A stretch of DNA of 64,000 nt, taken from contig NZ_SWCN01000004.1 of NCBI RefSeq assembly GCF_005116575.1, positions 248,001 to 312,000 on the forward strand. The letters are read 5' to 3'. A program made the translations under genes and the position numbers. Of this stretch, positions 37,021-46,014 are shown piece by piece. Numbering within the stretch: position 1 is the first letter of the stretch; every line of letters starts with the position of its first letter. This stretch comes from Desulforhopalus sp. IMCC35007. GTDB lineage: Bacteria > Desulfobacterota > Desulfobulbia > Desulfobulbales > Desulfocapsaceae. The notes beneath the pieces are model-generated. The model was given only the letters and a program-made list of their open reading frames with translations, had not been told where the DNA came from and ran no database searches.

Positions 37021-37455
37021 TTATGCCTGGAAGAGCTGTAAGAGGCTTGTACAAATAAGTGTATTATCCAAATGCAATTGGCAGGAAACTTCCCGAAGGT
37101 TCTCAAAATTGTAGGTGTTTTCTGCCTGGACCATGATTTCGCTGCCAAATGGCAGAGTATTGATAAAAAATTCCGTCTTTTTTACGCCCACCAGCCAGCC
37201 CATCTGGTCCGAATCAATCCCCTGGGTCTGTATTCTGTCCAAGCCGTTGCACACTCCTGCCGTCTGGGCCGCAAGTTCGATGAGGATAAGCGGATGTACC
37301 CCTGTCTCGTCTGCCATGGGCCAGGATTTTTTCACCCGGCAAAGGGTCAGGGCATGTTTGCTGTCAACTTCAAGCACCTTGTCCAGCAACATCATATGGC
37401 CTCGGTGGGGGAGCAGGTCGTCCAGAGTCAGATCGGAAATTGTTATGTTATTCAT
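37021..37455 (-). CDS. ApeP/FabA-like hot-dog 3-hydroxyacyl-ACP dehydratase
   Basis: 144 residues from the ATG at 37455 ([10 protein letters not shown]). [15 protein letters not shown] opens the hot-dog. The central helix reads [18 protein letters not shown], with the His and Glu expected of a dehydratase. This group accompanies FabG and KS genes in aryl polyene clusters. First gene of the long minus-strand operon, opposite the plus-strand ACP 4 operon. Confidence 0.82.
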   Translation of the reverse strand: MNNITISDLTLDDLLPHRGHMMLLDKVLEVDSKHALTLCRVKKSWPMADETGVHPLILIELAAQTAGVCNGLDRIQTQGIDSDQMGWLVGVKKTEFFINTLPFGSEIMVQAENTYNFENLREVSCQLHLDNTLICTSLLQLFQA

Positions 37456-37660
37456 TATTCTATAACTTAAAAGATACCCTAATATATGGAGAACCGCCAT
37501 CAAATCAAATGACAAATTCCTGTTGGCATTATGAGAGATTATTGGCATTATGTCTTTTCCTGAATTGACAGCAGGAACAATTACCATAAAACCGAGCTTG
37601 TCTCGTTGCCACGCTACTGACGGTTTTATTAATACAACAGAACTATAAAAGCAAAAAATT
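37456..37660. promoter_or_regulatory. Divergent promoter region with an 11-bp direct repeat
   Basis: 205 noncoding bases between the starts of the two divergent biosynthetic operons. TTGGCATTATG occurs at 37523-37533 and again at 37542-37552, 19 bases start to start, i.e. about two helical turns. This spacing fits tandem operator sites. A TTGACA at 37565-37570 lacks a convincing -10 box. No regulator gene is found in the cluster, so a binding protein would be encoded elsewhere. Confidence 0.45.
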
Positions 37661-37927
37661 ATGAGTCCACTGATAGAAGAGCTCAAAGTTAAACTTATAG
37701 AAATTCTCAATCTTGTCGACGTAAAACCTGAAGATTTTGATGAAAACAGTCAACTGGTGGGTGGTGAACTTGGTATAGACTCCATTGATGTTTTAGAAAT
37801 GGTGGTCATGGTCGAAAAAGATTATGGGGTTGTTATCAACAATCAGGAAGTCGGCCAGAAAATATTTGCATCCCTTGCCAATCTCGCCGAATATATTCAA
37901 GAAAATTCTTCCAAAACAATATCTTGA
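37661..37927 (+). CDS. Acyl carrier protein (ACP 4 of 4)
   Basis: 88 residues, phosphopantetheine Ser41 in GIDSIDVLEMV. First gene of the plus-strand operon. Its stop overlaps the TTG start of the KS fusion (TTGA). In APE clusters an ACP precedes ketosynthase genes in the same way. Likely the chain carrier during elongation. Confidence 0.93.
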   Translation: MSPLIEELKVKLIEILNLVDVKPEDFDENSQLVGGELGIDSIDVLEMVVMVEKDYGVVINNQEVGQKIFASLANLAEYIQENSSKTIS

Positions 37928-40092
37928 GCGACCCAGTGGTTTATATTACCGGAAGTGGAATAATCAGTTCCCTGGGAACAGGCCTGGTAGAAACAGAAAC
38001 CACTCTCCGCCAGAACCGTTCGGCAATACAGCCTCTGCAACTCTTTCCCCTGCTCCAGGGTTCACCGCTGCCTGTCGGTGCCGTGCAGGACATCGATCAG
38101 GCCTCGTCTCTTCTGCCCAGAACACATAGGCTGGCCGGTATTGCAGCGGCCCAGGCCATGGAGGGAGCTGAACAGCCTCCCGAGGCAATAATTCTCGGCA
38201 CCACAACCGGCGGTATCCTCACTACGGAACAATTGTTAAAGAGTGGTGAACAGCGAAAAGAATTTTACCAGTATCACAGCTTACACACCGTAGCCAGTAC
38301 CCTTGCAGAAAACCTGAAGTGCACCGGCCGGGTGATTGTTGTTTCCACTGCCTGCTCTTCCGGTGCTGTGGCCATCTCCCTTGCCATGAAAATGCTTCGC
38401 AGCGGACAGGTCAAATCGGTTCTTGCAGGGGGTGTGGACTCTCTATGTCGTCTTACCTATTTTGGCTTTCATTCCCTGCAGCTCGTTGACCAGAACGGTT
38501 GCAAGCCCCTTGATGTAAACCGTCAGGGTATGGCCGTAGCAGAGGGTGCTGGCATGCTTTTGCTCAGCACAGAAAAAACTGCAACCTGTTCCGTCGAGCT
38601 TCTTGGCACAGGGCTGTCCTGTGACGCCTACCACCCTGCGGCCCCACACCCGGAAGGTCAGGGAGCCTTCACGGCCATGCAAAAAGCCCTGACCGATGCT
38701 GGACTGCAGCCAAACGATATCAGCTATATCAATCTTCACGGCACAGGGACTCCGGATAATGACCTGGCGGAATCCAAAGCCGTGCGCAGGCTGTTTACAA
38801 ATCCACCTCCGCTTTCATCAATCAAAGGGGCTTCCGGTCATAGCCTGGCTGCAGCCGGAGCCATTGAAGCGGTGGTTGCCACAATTACAATAACCAAGGG
38901 CCTTATGCCCGCTAATACCGGTTTGCATACGGTCGACCCTGCACTCAACCTCAGTCCACTAACCAGCCCACAATTGCAGCCTGCAACGGCGGTTCTCTCG
39001 AATTCCTTTGGCTTTGGCGGCAATAACGGCTCTTTAATCTTCGGTGCAATCGACACCTTTGCTCAGTCTACATACCAACCAGCAACTCCAGGCCTTGCCA
39101 TTCACGGTTACGCCTGCCTGACCGGAGCCGGTGACATTCTTGCAACCTGCGAACAAATTCGTGATGGACTCCCCGCTAGCGGCATGGCAGGACTGGAGAT
39201 TATTTCCCAGAACCTGCCCTCCAAATTGGTGCGTCGGCTCAAACGATTGCCAAGGATGACTCTTTCCCTGGCCTCAAAAGCCTATGAGAACTGTGGTTTG
39301 GAAGAAAAACCTGCTGCAGTTTTTATGGGCACCAGCTGGGGGGCTCTTTCCGAAACCCACGATTTTTTAAGCCGCCTGACAGAATCCAAAGAACAATTTC
39401 CGAGCCCCACCGATTTTGTCGGCTCTGTTCATAACGGACCAGCCAGTCAGGTTGCCATCCTCTTTGGCGCCACCGGCCCCAACATTACCACCAGCGGCGG
39501 GGATTATTCTTTCGAACAGGCCCTTCTGAGCGCAGAACTTATGGGAGATGATGCTGTCAGCCCAGCTCTTATCCTTGGAGCAGACGAAGGACATCAAACG
39601 TTTTCTCCACTTTTTGACCCTTCGATCACACCAGGAACAGCTCTTAGTGACGGCGGTGGGGCGCTATATGTTAATAGAGACACAAAAAACGCCAAATGCA
39701 TCATTTCCCTCCCCTTTTATCAAAGCAGCAAAACAGAAGACGTGATTGCCTCGCTGGTCAATTCCCTGGTGGCAAAGCAAAAAACCGACGCCTACACCGT
39801 GATTATGGCGGGTATCCCAGCAGCCACAAAGAAGGATGGCGAAAAACAACTCACCCGCTTTATGGAACTGTCAAACCTGACAACACCCATTATCCGCTAC
39901 CGCACAATTACCGGTGAGTTCGGTTCCGCCTCTGCTGTGGCAGCCGCTCTTGCCGCTTCCTTTCTGGAATCGGGAATTGTCCCCGGTAAGCTGCTGGATG
40001 GACACGATCTTGATGTAACTCGCACAACGGGTAAAATCCTCATACTCGGCCTGGGAGAGTATGTTACAGCCATGGAACTTTTCAGACCATGA
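37924..40092 (+). CDS. Ketosynthase fused to a Cys-less ketosynthase-like (KS_2/CLF-like) domain
   Basis: 722 residues, TTG start overlapping the ACP stop. Domain 1 (~1-375) is an active-looking KS: Cys144 in STACSSGAVA, His272 in NLHGTGTPD, His306 in GASGHSLAA. Domain 2 (~388-722) resembles the ketoacyl-synt_2 family of APE clusters (SPTDFVGSVHNGPASQ, SFEQALLSAELM). The place of the active Cys reads TTSGGDYSF (about 522-530), with no Cys, so it cannot condense and may set chain length like the CLF of type II PKS. The frame is continuous. APE KS and KS-like proteins are separate genes, so this is a one-chain KS/CLF pair. Confidence 0.88.
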   Translation: MSDPVVYITGSGIISSLGTGLVETETTLRQNRSAIQPLQLFPLLQGSPLPVGAVQDIDQASSLLPRTHRLAGIAAAQAMEGAEQPPEAIILGTTTGGILTTEQLLKSGEQRKEFYQYHSLHTVASTLAENLKCTGRVIVVSTACSSGAVAISLAMKMLRSGQVKSVLAGGVDSLCRLTYFGFHSLQLVDQNGCKPLDVNRQGMAVAEGAGMLLLSTEKTATCSVELLGTGLSCDAYHPAAPHPEGQGAFTAMQKALTDAGLQPNDISYINLHGTGTPDNDLAESKAVRRLFTNPPPLSSIKGASGHSLAAAGAIEAVVATITITKGLMPANTGLHTVDPALNLSPLTSPQLQPATAVLSNSFGFGGNNGSLIFGAIDTFAQSTYQPATPGLAIHGYACLTGAGDILATCEQIRDGLPASGMAGLEIISQNLPSKLVRRLKRLPRMTLSLASKAYENCGLEEKPAAVFMGTSWGALSETHDFLSRLTESKEQFPSPTDFVGSVHNGPASQVAILFGATGPNITTSGGDYSFEQALLSAELMGDDAVSPALILGADEGHQTFSPLFDPSITPGTALSDGGGALYVNRDTKNAKCIISLPFYQSSKTEDVIASLVNSLVAKQKTDAYTVIMAGIPAATKKDGEKQLTRFMELSNLTTPIIRYRTITGEFGSASAVAAALAASFLESGIVPGKLLDGHDLDVTRTTGKILILGLGEYVTAMELFRP

Positions 40093-41441
40093 GAATACTG
40101 CTTGTATCACCCAATACCCTCACCGTTCCTTACCCGGTCTACCCTCTTGGTCTGGATTATGTTGCCGCCTCTGTGTCGCATGCGCACGAGGTGCAGATTG
40201 CAGATCTCAATACGCTCTCACTCTTGGAACTTGAGAAGATTCTGACGAGTTTTTGTCCCGACATCATAGGTTTGTCCTGTCGCAACATTGATAATATCGA
40301 TGCCAGTGATTCTCGTTTTTTTATTCAGGATTACGCTGCAGTCGTTTCCCTTATGCGCTCACATTCAAAAGCCACAATTGTCATTGGCGGCAGCGCATTT
40401 ACTATCATGCCACGAGAAATCCTTTCAATCTTGGGCGCTGATTACGGTATTATCGGAGAGGGAGAACGATTCGGCCTGCTCGTTGAAGCCATTAAAGAAG
40501 AGCGGGACCCACTGCAGATCCCCGGAGTGATTTCTGCTTCTTCTGAGATAGAGACCATCATTCCAGCTCCCTGGGATGGACCGATTGTCCGCGACTTTCA
40601 CCGCAACGCGACCCATAACAGTTTTTATCTCACCCAGGGTGGCATGCTCAATCTTCAGAGCAAGCGAGGCTGCTGCTTTAACTGCATCTACTGTTCCTAC
40701 CCTCATATTGAGGGGGGCAAGCATCGTTTGGTTGCCCCCGATGAGGTGGCAAGAACTGCCCTTGAATTACAGGACGCCGGAGCAAAATATTTCTTTATAA
40801 CCGACTCCGCCTTTAATTCTGACATAAAACACTCACTGGCAGTGGCCAAAGCGTTCAAAGCCGCCGGAGTTTCGATCCCCTGGGGAAGTTTTTTTGCACC
40901 AATGAAACTCCCTGAAAGCTATTTTTCGACACTGGCAAGCGCCGGCCTTGCCCATGTAGAGTTTGGTACAGAATCCATGGCGGAGTCTGTACTGAAGACC
41001 TATCGCAAACCATTTGGTGTGAGCGATGTCTTTACTGCCCACAGGCAGGCCATCGACGCCGGGCTGCATGTGGCCCATTATTTTCTCTTTGGGAGCCCCG
41101 GAGAATCGGCCGCCACCGTCACAGAAAGCCTGGATAACATCGACAGGCTTAACAAGACCTTCTGTTTTTTTTATATTGGTATCAGAATTTTGCCCCAAAC
41201 TGCCATGTATGACATCGCGCTTCGCGAGGGCAAGATCACAACGAGTACCAATCTGCTCAAACCAATATTTTATGAGGCAGATGACATTGATCGCCATACC
41301 ATTGAGGAGCTGGTCAGGGCACGGGTTGGCAAGCGAATTAACTGCCTCGTTGGTTCCAGTGGCCCGGATGAGATTAGAGCCGTCAATAAGATGTATTCCC
41401 GTGGACATACCGGGCCGCTCTGGGAACATCTTATCCGTTAG
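40089..41441 (+). CDS. B12-binding-domain radical SAM enzyme (3 of 4)
   Basis: 450 residues. Cobalamin-binding-type N-terminal fold (MRILLVSPNT, PDIIGLSCRNID, TIVIGGSAFTIM). Radical SAM motif Cys195, Cys199, Cys202 in KRGCCFNCIYC, which has an additional adjacent Cys196. ATGA overlap with the KS fusion, so it is made together with the elongation machinery and followed by a desaturase-like flavoprotein. Reaction unknown. Confidence 0.9.
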   Translation: MRILLVSPNTLTVPYPVYPLGLDYVAASVSHAHEVQIADLNTLSLLELEKILTSFCPDIIGLSCRNIDNIDASDSRFFIQDYAAVVSLMRSHSKATIVIGGSAFTIMPREILSILGADYGIIGEGERFGLLVEAIKEERDPLQIPGVISASSEIETIIPAPWDGPIVRDFHRNATHNSFYLTQGGMLNLQSKRGCCFNCIYCSYPHIEGGKHRLVAPDEVARTALELQDAGAKYFFITDSAFNSDIKHSLAVAKAFKAAGVSIPWGSFFAPMKLPESYFSTLASAGLAHVEFGTESMAESVLKTYRKPFGVSDVFTAHRQAIDAGLHVAHYFLFGSPGESAATVTESLDNIDRLNKTFCFFYIGIRILPQTAMYDIALREGKITTSTNLLKPIFYEADDIDRHTIEELVRARVGKRINCLVGSSGPDEIRAVNKMYSRGHTGPLWEHLIR

Positions 41442-41486
41442 CTGGGTAAGTCATAAAAACAATACATTCATTGTGAGGTTCTCTTT

Positions 41487-42959
41487 ATTACAACGCAAAA
41501 AATACTGATTATCGGAGCTGGCGTCGGAGGTCTCAGCACAGCCATAATTCTTGCAAAACTTGGCTTTGATGTCACCGTTCTTGAGAAAAACGCACAGCCG
41601 GGCGGACTGATGCGAAGCTATAGTCGTAATGGTATCGACTGTGCTGTAGGGGTACACTACCTGGGGTCGCTCGACAAAGGCCAAATCCTCCGGACTTTCT
41701 TTGATTATCTCGGAATAACAACGGCGATTCCAGTCACAAGAATGGGCCAAAACGGGATAATCGACAGGTATATTTTCGACTCCTCCACTGGCATCCAGTC
41801 ACCCTTTGACATGCCCCAGGGGATCGATGCGTACGCTGATAACCTCAGCAGGGCTTTTCCGCTGGAGCAGCACAAGATAGCCAAATTTGTGGTTCCACTC
41901 CATAGTGCGGCGAAACAACTCCACGGGCTGGAATTTTTATATGCAAAGGATAGCGGCTTTTCCCTCTCCGACCAATTTGAACCACTCGGTAATATTCTAA
42001 GCGAGCTTCAATGCTCACCAGAGCTGCAAAGTGTGATATCCATACCTTCCTGTTGGCTCGGTGTCCCTTTGGATGACTGTCCCGCCTACTATCACAATAT
42101 GGCCCTCGCCTCATACCTTTCCTCCTCCTGGCGTCTCAACCAGAAGGGCTCTGACATGGCAGATGCCTTTGGTGCGCGGTTAAAACAACTGGGAGGAAAA
42201 ATCATCACAGGAGAGGAAATCTGCAAAATCAATGTCCAGTCACGTGTTGTCCAGGGGCTGCAACTGAAATCCGGAGAAAACCTCAAGGCCTCCATCGTCA
42301 TAGGTGCAGTTCACCCGAAACTGGTTTTGCAGATGCTGGCTCAAGAAGATGTGAAACCATCCTACCGAAAGCGGATCAGTAATTTAAAAGATACCCATGG
42401 CATTTTTTCAGCCCATGTCCAGATCGATGCTACAACCCACGGCGAAATCCCATACAATATTTTCAAGGTCGATACCGATAAAAGAAGCAACGTAGCCGAT
42501 CTCAAATATTATCAAATACGGGAAAGTGAAAAAAAAGACGTTAATCTTCTTTCCATCCTCACCTCTGGGAAAGACGAGCTATGGGCTGCCTGGGAACAAA
42601 CCCGAAGCGGTCGGCGGGGTGAAGAATATCGTGCAGCAAAAGAACAACACGCCTCGACATTGATTGCAGAGGCAGAACAACTCTTTGGCTCTTTTGAAGG
42701 AGCTAAACTCCTTGACGCATACACCCCTTTGTCCATAAGAGACTGGGTTAACAGCCCAGGTGGAAGTGCCTATGGAGTATCACGGTCGTCGAGTCAGATT
42801 CTCGCCACAGCTCTTCTCAATCGTACCGCCGTAAGAGGTCTCTACCTTGCCGGACAAAACGTGACAGCACCCGGGATCATAGGCAGCATCATGGGCTCTT
42901 TCAGTACTGTAAAATTACTTCTCGGCCCAGACGAGTTTAACAAAATGATCCATTTGTAA
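41487..42959 (+). CDS. Phytoene-desaturase/CrtI-like FAD oxidoreductase with apparent ATT start
   Basis: About 490 residues. The dinucleotide-binding motif ILIIGAGVGGLSTA and the CrtI-type PGGLMRSYSRNG loop are at the N-terminus; the C-terminal FAD motif YLAGQNVTAPGIIGS is near the end. Enzymes of this group desaturate or isomerise polyenes. The frame is open only from 41457. It has no ATG, GTG or TTG before the FAD motif. ATT at 41487, with GAGG (41475-41478) eight bases upstream, is the best start. An ATG at 41610 would remove the whole FAD-binding fold. Rare AUU initiation or a base error are the two readings. Related flavoproteins occur in proposed ladderane gene sets. Confidence 0.85.
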   Translation: MTTQKILIIGAGVGGLSTAIILAKLGFDVTVLEKNAQPGGLMRSYSRNGIDCAVGVHYLGSLDKGQILRTFFDYLGITTAIPVTRMGQNGIIDRYIFDSSTGIQSPFDMPQGIDAYADNLSRAFPLEQHKIAKFVVPLHSAAKQLHGLEFLYAKDSGFSLSDQFEPLGNILSELQCSPELQSVISIPSCWLGVPLDDCPAYYHNMALASYLSSSWRLNQKGSDMADAFGARLKQLGGKIITGEEICKINVQSRVVQGLQLKSGENLKASIVIGAVHPKLVLQMLAQEDVKPSYRKRISNLKDTHGIFSAHVQIDATTHGEIPYNIFKVDTDKRSNVADLKYYQIRESEKKDVNLLSILTSGKDELWAAWEQTRSGRRGEEYRAAKEQHASTLIAEAEQLFGSFEGAKLLDAYTPLSIRDWVNSPGGSAYGVSRSSSQILATALLNRTAVRGLYLAGQNVTAPGIIGSIMGSFSTVKLLLGPDEFNKMIHL

Positions 42960-42969
42960 GGAACCGGCC

Positions 42970-43518
42970 ATGATTCGAGTTGTACTATTTGTTCTCTGCA
43001 CCCTTTTTCTTATCAACTTTTCCCGCCGGGCCTTAGGTAACTCAAGGGCCCACGGTTTTTACCGTTTTTTTGTCTTTGAGGGGATTTTACTTTTACTCTT
43101 ACTCAACTATCCTTACTGGTTTGTGGACCCCTTTTCAGCTGTGCATCTTTTAGCCTGGGCCCTGTTACTCACCTCAGTTTTCTTTATTGTCAATTCTCTT
43201 GTGACCCTCAGGCAACGGGGAGGACATGCTCAGCGACATGATATGCCGGAGAACCTTCCCTTTGAGAATACGGTCCATCTCGTGGAGACAGGCCTTTACC
43301 GTTTCGTCCGGCACCCCATGTACAGCTCCCTGCTGTTCCTTGCCTGGGGTGCATTTTTAAAACATATCAGCACATTATCCACTTTCCTGATTTTAGCAGT
43401 GAGCGCTCTGCTTATCGCTGTCGCTAAAGTGGAAGAGCGCGAGAATATAAAGTTTTTCGGCACAGCCTATGAAAAGTACATGCAAAGAACAAAGATGTTT
43501 ATTCCAGGGTTACTCTAA
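42970..43518 (+). CDS. ICMT/PEMT-like membrane methyltransferase family protein
   Basis: 182 residues, four to five helices. The C-terminal core VETGLYRFVRHPMYSSLL plus VEERENIKFFGTAYEKYMQRTKMFIP is the signature of isoprenylcysteine carboxyl methyltransferase-like proteins, which bind SAM in the membrane. It could methylate a carboxyl, hydroxyl or lipid head group of the product. Last gene of the plus-strand operon, 10 bases after the flavoprotein; converges with the KAS III gene 36 bases on. Confidence 0.83.
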   Translation: MIRVVLFVLCTLFLINFSRRALGNSRAHGFYRFFVFEGILLLLLLNYPYWFVDPFSAVHLLAWALLLTSVFFIVNSLVTLRQRGGHAQRHDMPENLPFENTVHLVETGLYRFVRHPMYSSLLFLAWGAFLKHISTLSTFLILAVSALLIAVAKVEERENIKFFGTAYEKYMQRTKMFIPGLL

Positions 43519-43554
43519 ATAACAGGTCTCATTAAACCCGCAGTTCGACGACCA

Positions 43555-44712
43555 CTACACCACCGTTAAAGAGATCCAGCCGACGGAAAACCGACCACTT
43601 TCCGGGACCATCCCCAGGATTCGGTCTCCTTTTTGCAATTTCCCAGAAGAAAAAAGTTCCTCCAGCATGATATAAAATGAAGCTGAGCCTGTATTACCTT
43701 TAGTGGTAAGATTAGAAAACCACCGTTCCTCTGGGATCGGAAAACCAATTTCCTCAAGTTGTTTCATGAGTGGTTCCCGGAAATATTCAGAAGAATAATG
43801 TGCCAAAAACCAGTTGAAATGCTCTGGCTTGAGGTCATGCCTGGCAATTATCGGCGGCAAACTCTGGCCAACGGTGACGTTGATTATTTCGCGGTTAAGC
43901 AACTGGGCATCCTGCTTAATGGTCATGACACCCTGCTTTTCCAATCCTCCGGCCACGGCACACTCCCGCCAGCCCATGAGACTCCCATCCTCCCGTTTCA
44001 CTGCGCCTGCATACATGCAGGTCTCCAGTCTTTGCGCATGTGAAATGGTCTCAATCCAGTCAATCCGAAGACTCAGGCCCTGAGCGGCTGGTTCTTTCTC
44101 TATGAGCACCGCCCCTGCACCATCAGAGAGCATCCAGCGCAAAAATTCCGCCTCAAAAGAAAAGGCAGAATGCTGTTTTTTTTCCGTCTTATTTCTCGTG
44201 TTTCCCGTCATGCCTGAAAAAAACGAGGTTCGCAAAAATGTTGAAGCAAGTTCAGAACCCGTTGCAACTGCATTCTGGCTCAAGCCCAATGCCACAGACA
44301 TCATGGCAAATTTCATGGCAGTAAGACCGGACAGACAAATCCCTGCAAAAGATACCACCTCGCAGGAGGCAACTTCCGATAATTCCCCATGCACCATAGA
44401 GGCATGTCCCGGCATTATTTGATCCGCAGAAGAGGTGCCGCAACAAAGGCACTCTACTGCCAGTCCCGAGGCATCCTTGTCGTGGAGCAACCGGCGAACC
44501 GCCTCGGCTGACATCTGTGCATTGGAGTAGCTGGATTTACCTGTTTCAGGATCCACTGCGTAATACCTGGTCTTGATACCGTTATTGGCAAGTATAATTT
44601 GCCGGGTCCTGGCCGAAACCCTGTTCACATCGCCGAGATAATCGTCAAGCCTGTCGTTTTCTACAGGCTTGCCGGGAAGGAAAGCAGAAACTGCTGTGAT
44701 AAAAGCATTCAT
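43555..44712 (-). CDS. KAS III-like (FabH) beta-ketoacyl-ACP synthase
   Basis: 385 residues. Thiolase-fold with the FabH-like triad: Cys126 in FAGICLSGLTA, His305 in FLAHYSSEY and Asn340 in TKGNTGSASF. It probably starts chains from an acyl-CoA or, since it is somewhat long, performs ester or chain-joining condensation as in some KAS III relatives. It lies 3 bases after the B12 radical SAM gene. The presence of a dedicated initiator argues that the cluster does not simply borrow housekeeping chains. Confidence 0.88.
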   Translation of the reverse strand: MNAFITAVSAFLPGKPVENDRLDDYLGDVNRVSARTRQIILANNGIKTRYYAVDPETGKSSYSNAQMSAEAVRRLLHDKDASGLAVECLCCGTSSADQIMPGHASMVHGELSEVASCEVVSFAGICLSGLTAMKFAMMSVALGLSQNAVATGSELASTFLRTSFFSGMTGNTRNKTEKKQHSAFSFEAEFLRWMLSDGAGAVLIEKEPAAQGLSLRIDWIETISHAQRLETCMYAGAVKREDGSLMGWRECAVAGGLEKQGVMTIKQDAQLLNREIINVTVGQSLPPIIARHDLKPEHFNWFLAHYSSEYFREPLMKQLEEIGFPIPEERWFSNLTTKGNTGSASFYIMLEELFSSGKLQKGDRILGMVPESGRFSVGWISLTVV

Positions 44713-44715
44713 CGT

Positions 44716-46014
44716 CTAAATCCGTGCATTTTTATGGCTGCTTGAGATAAGTTCAGCGTAGAGTGTATAAAAGAGTTTTTCATTGAGCCTGGTTTTTGTG
44801 ACAGCATTGGTCAGGGTATAATAATCAAGATTATGATTTACAATCCGGTTCTTTTGCTGCTGGTATAGGGGAGTTCCCGGCAATGGGGTCATGACTGTGA
44901 TCATCGGCAGATCGATACGATTTTGATCAAGGTAGATGCCAAGACGCTCAAAGTCGCCCTCATCATAATCGGGGGAAATGATGAAGTCTCCGACAATAGT
45001 GATTCCAAGATCGTTGAGAATCGAGATAGCCTCTGTATTGATACTTGACTTGTTCGCCTTGTTCATGGCCGAAAGACTTTCATCGCTGGTCTCTTCAAAG
45101 CCGATAATAACAGCCCGCAAACCTGCTTCTTTCCACTCACGGAGCATTTCCGGGTGACGCACAACGGTATCGGATCTGATATCGGCAAGATACTGCTTTT
45201 TCAACTCTGATCTCACCAGAGCCCGGCAAAGATTTTTCGCCCGTTCAATATCTCCAAAGGTGTTTGCATCAACAAGTCTGATAACCGGGATGTCACCGAG
45301 AAGTTTGATATCTCTTACCACAGCATCAATGGATTTTGTCAGGTATTTCCCACCCGTCTGCCCCGTAATGCAACAAAAAGAACAGCGATGGGTACAGCCG
45401 CAGGCCGAAGCGACAAAACCCATATTTACACCCAACTTTTCCAACACATAGTGGGAGCGGTATTTTTTCACCAACTCATAGGCTGGAGGCTTGTCTTCGA
45501 CCAGATCGCCAACCGAACTGCAAAAAAGCGGCCGCTGAATCACCTGTCCCGGCCGTGTTGGTATCAGACCAGGCAAAATAATGTCATGATATTGCCCTGC
45601 CTCAAGTAACGCTGCCAAATCAGCAAATGTTTTTTTCCCTAAACCAACGACGATAAAATCAACATCTTGATGGTTGAAAAAACCAGGATCGTTACTTGCC
45701 TGAATACCCCCTACCACGACAATCGGGGCACAGTGTTTTTTTACTTGCGAGGCAATCTTCAGCATAGAGTTTGCTTCACATGTTACCCCGGTAATCCCTA
45801 CGATATCAGGACGAAGGCCCGACAATATTTCATCAAGGCCAGCGGGGTTCGCTTTAAGATCCACAATATGAACATTGTGCTGAAGCAGATTTCCGGCCAG
45901 TTCTTCAAGAGCTAAGGGTTCGCCGCGAAAAATCTGTTTTAATGAAACGATACCGTAGCGCTCCTCCGGTATACTGCGGCCACAATTCGGCGGATTTATA
46001 AGAAGAATATTCAT
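44716..46014 (-). CDS. B12-binding-domain radical SAM enzyme (4 of 4)
   Basis: 432 residues from ATG 46014 (MNILLINPPN); a second ATG four codons earlier is less likely because the cobalamin fold begins at MNILL. N-terminal domain ~1-130 (PDIVGITGVTCE, APIVVVGGIQAS). Radical SAM motif Cys207, Cys211, Cys214 in ACGCTHRCSFC. Forms a two-gene operon with KAS III. Right border of the lipid cluster. Confidence 0.9.
   Translation of the reverse strand: MNILLINPPNCGRSIPEERYGIVSLKQIFRGEPLALEELAGNLLQHNVHIVDLKANPAGLDEILSGLRPDIVGITGVTCEANSMLKIASQVKKHCAPIVVVGGIQASNDPGFFNHQDVDFIVVGLGKKTFADLAALLEAGQYHDIILPGLIPTRPGQVIQRPLFCSSVGDLVEDKPPAYELVKKYRSHYVLEKLGVNMGFVASACGCTHRCSFCCITGQTGGKYLTKSIDAVVRDIKLLGDIPVIRLVDANTFGDIERAKNLCRALVRSELKKQYLADIRSDTVVRHPEMLREWKEAGLRAVIIGFEETSDESLSAMNKANKSSINTEAISILNDLGITIVGDFIISPDYDEGDFERLGIYLDQNRIDLPMITVMTPLPGTPLYQQQKNRIVNHNLDYYTLTNAVTKTRLNEKLFYTLYAELISSSHKNARI

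Noticed and set aside
6895-46014. Calling the cluster a ladderane or an aryl polyene cluster outright
   Set aside because: It has features of both but no aromatic ammonia lyase for a typical tyrosine-derived starter, and gene content alone does not show the product.
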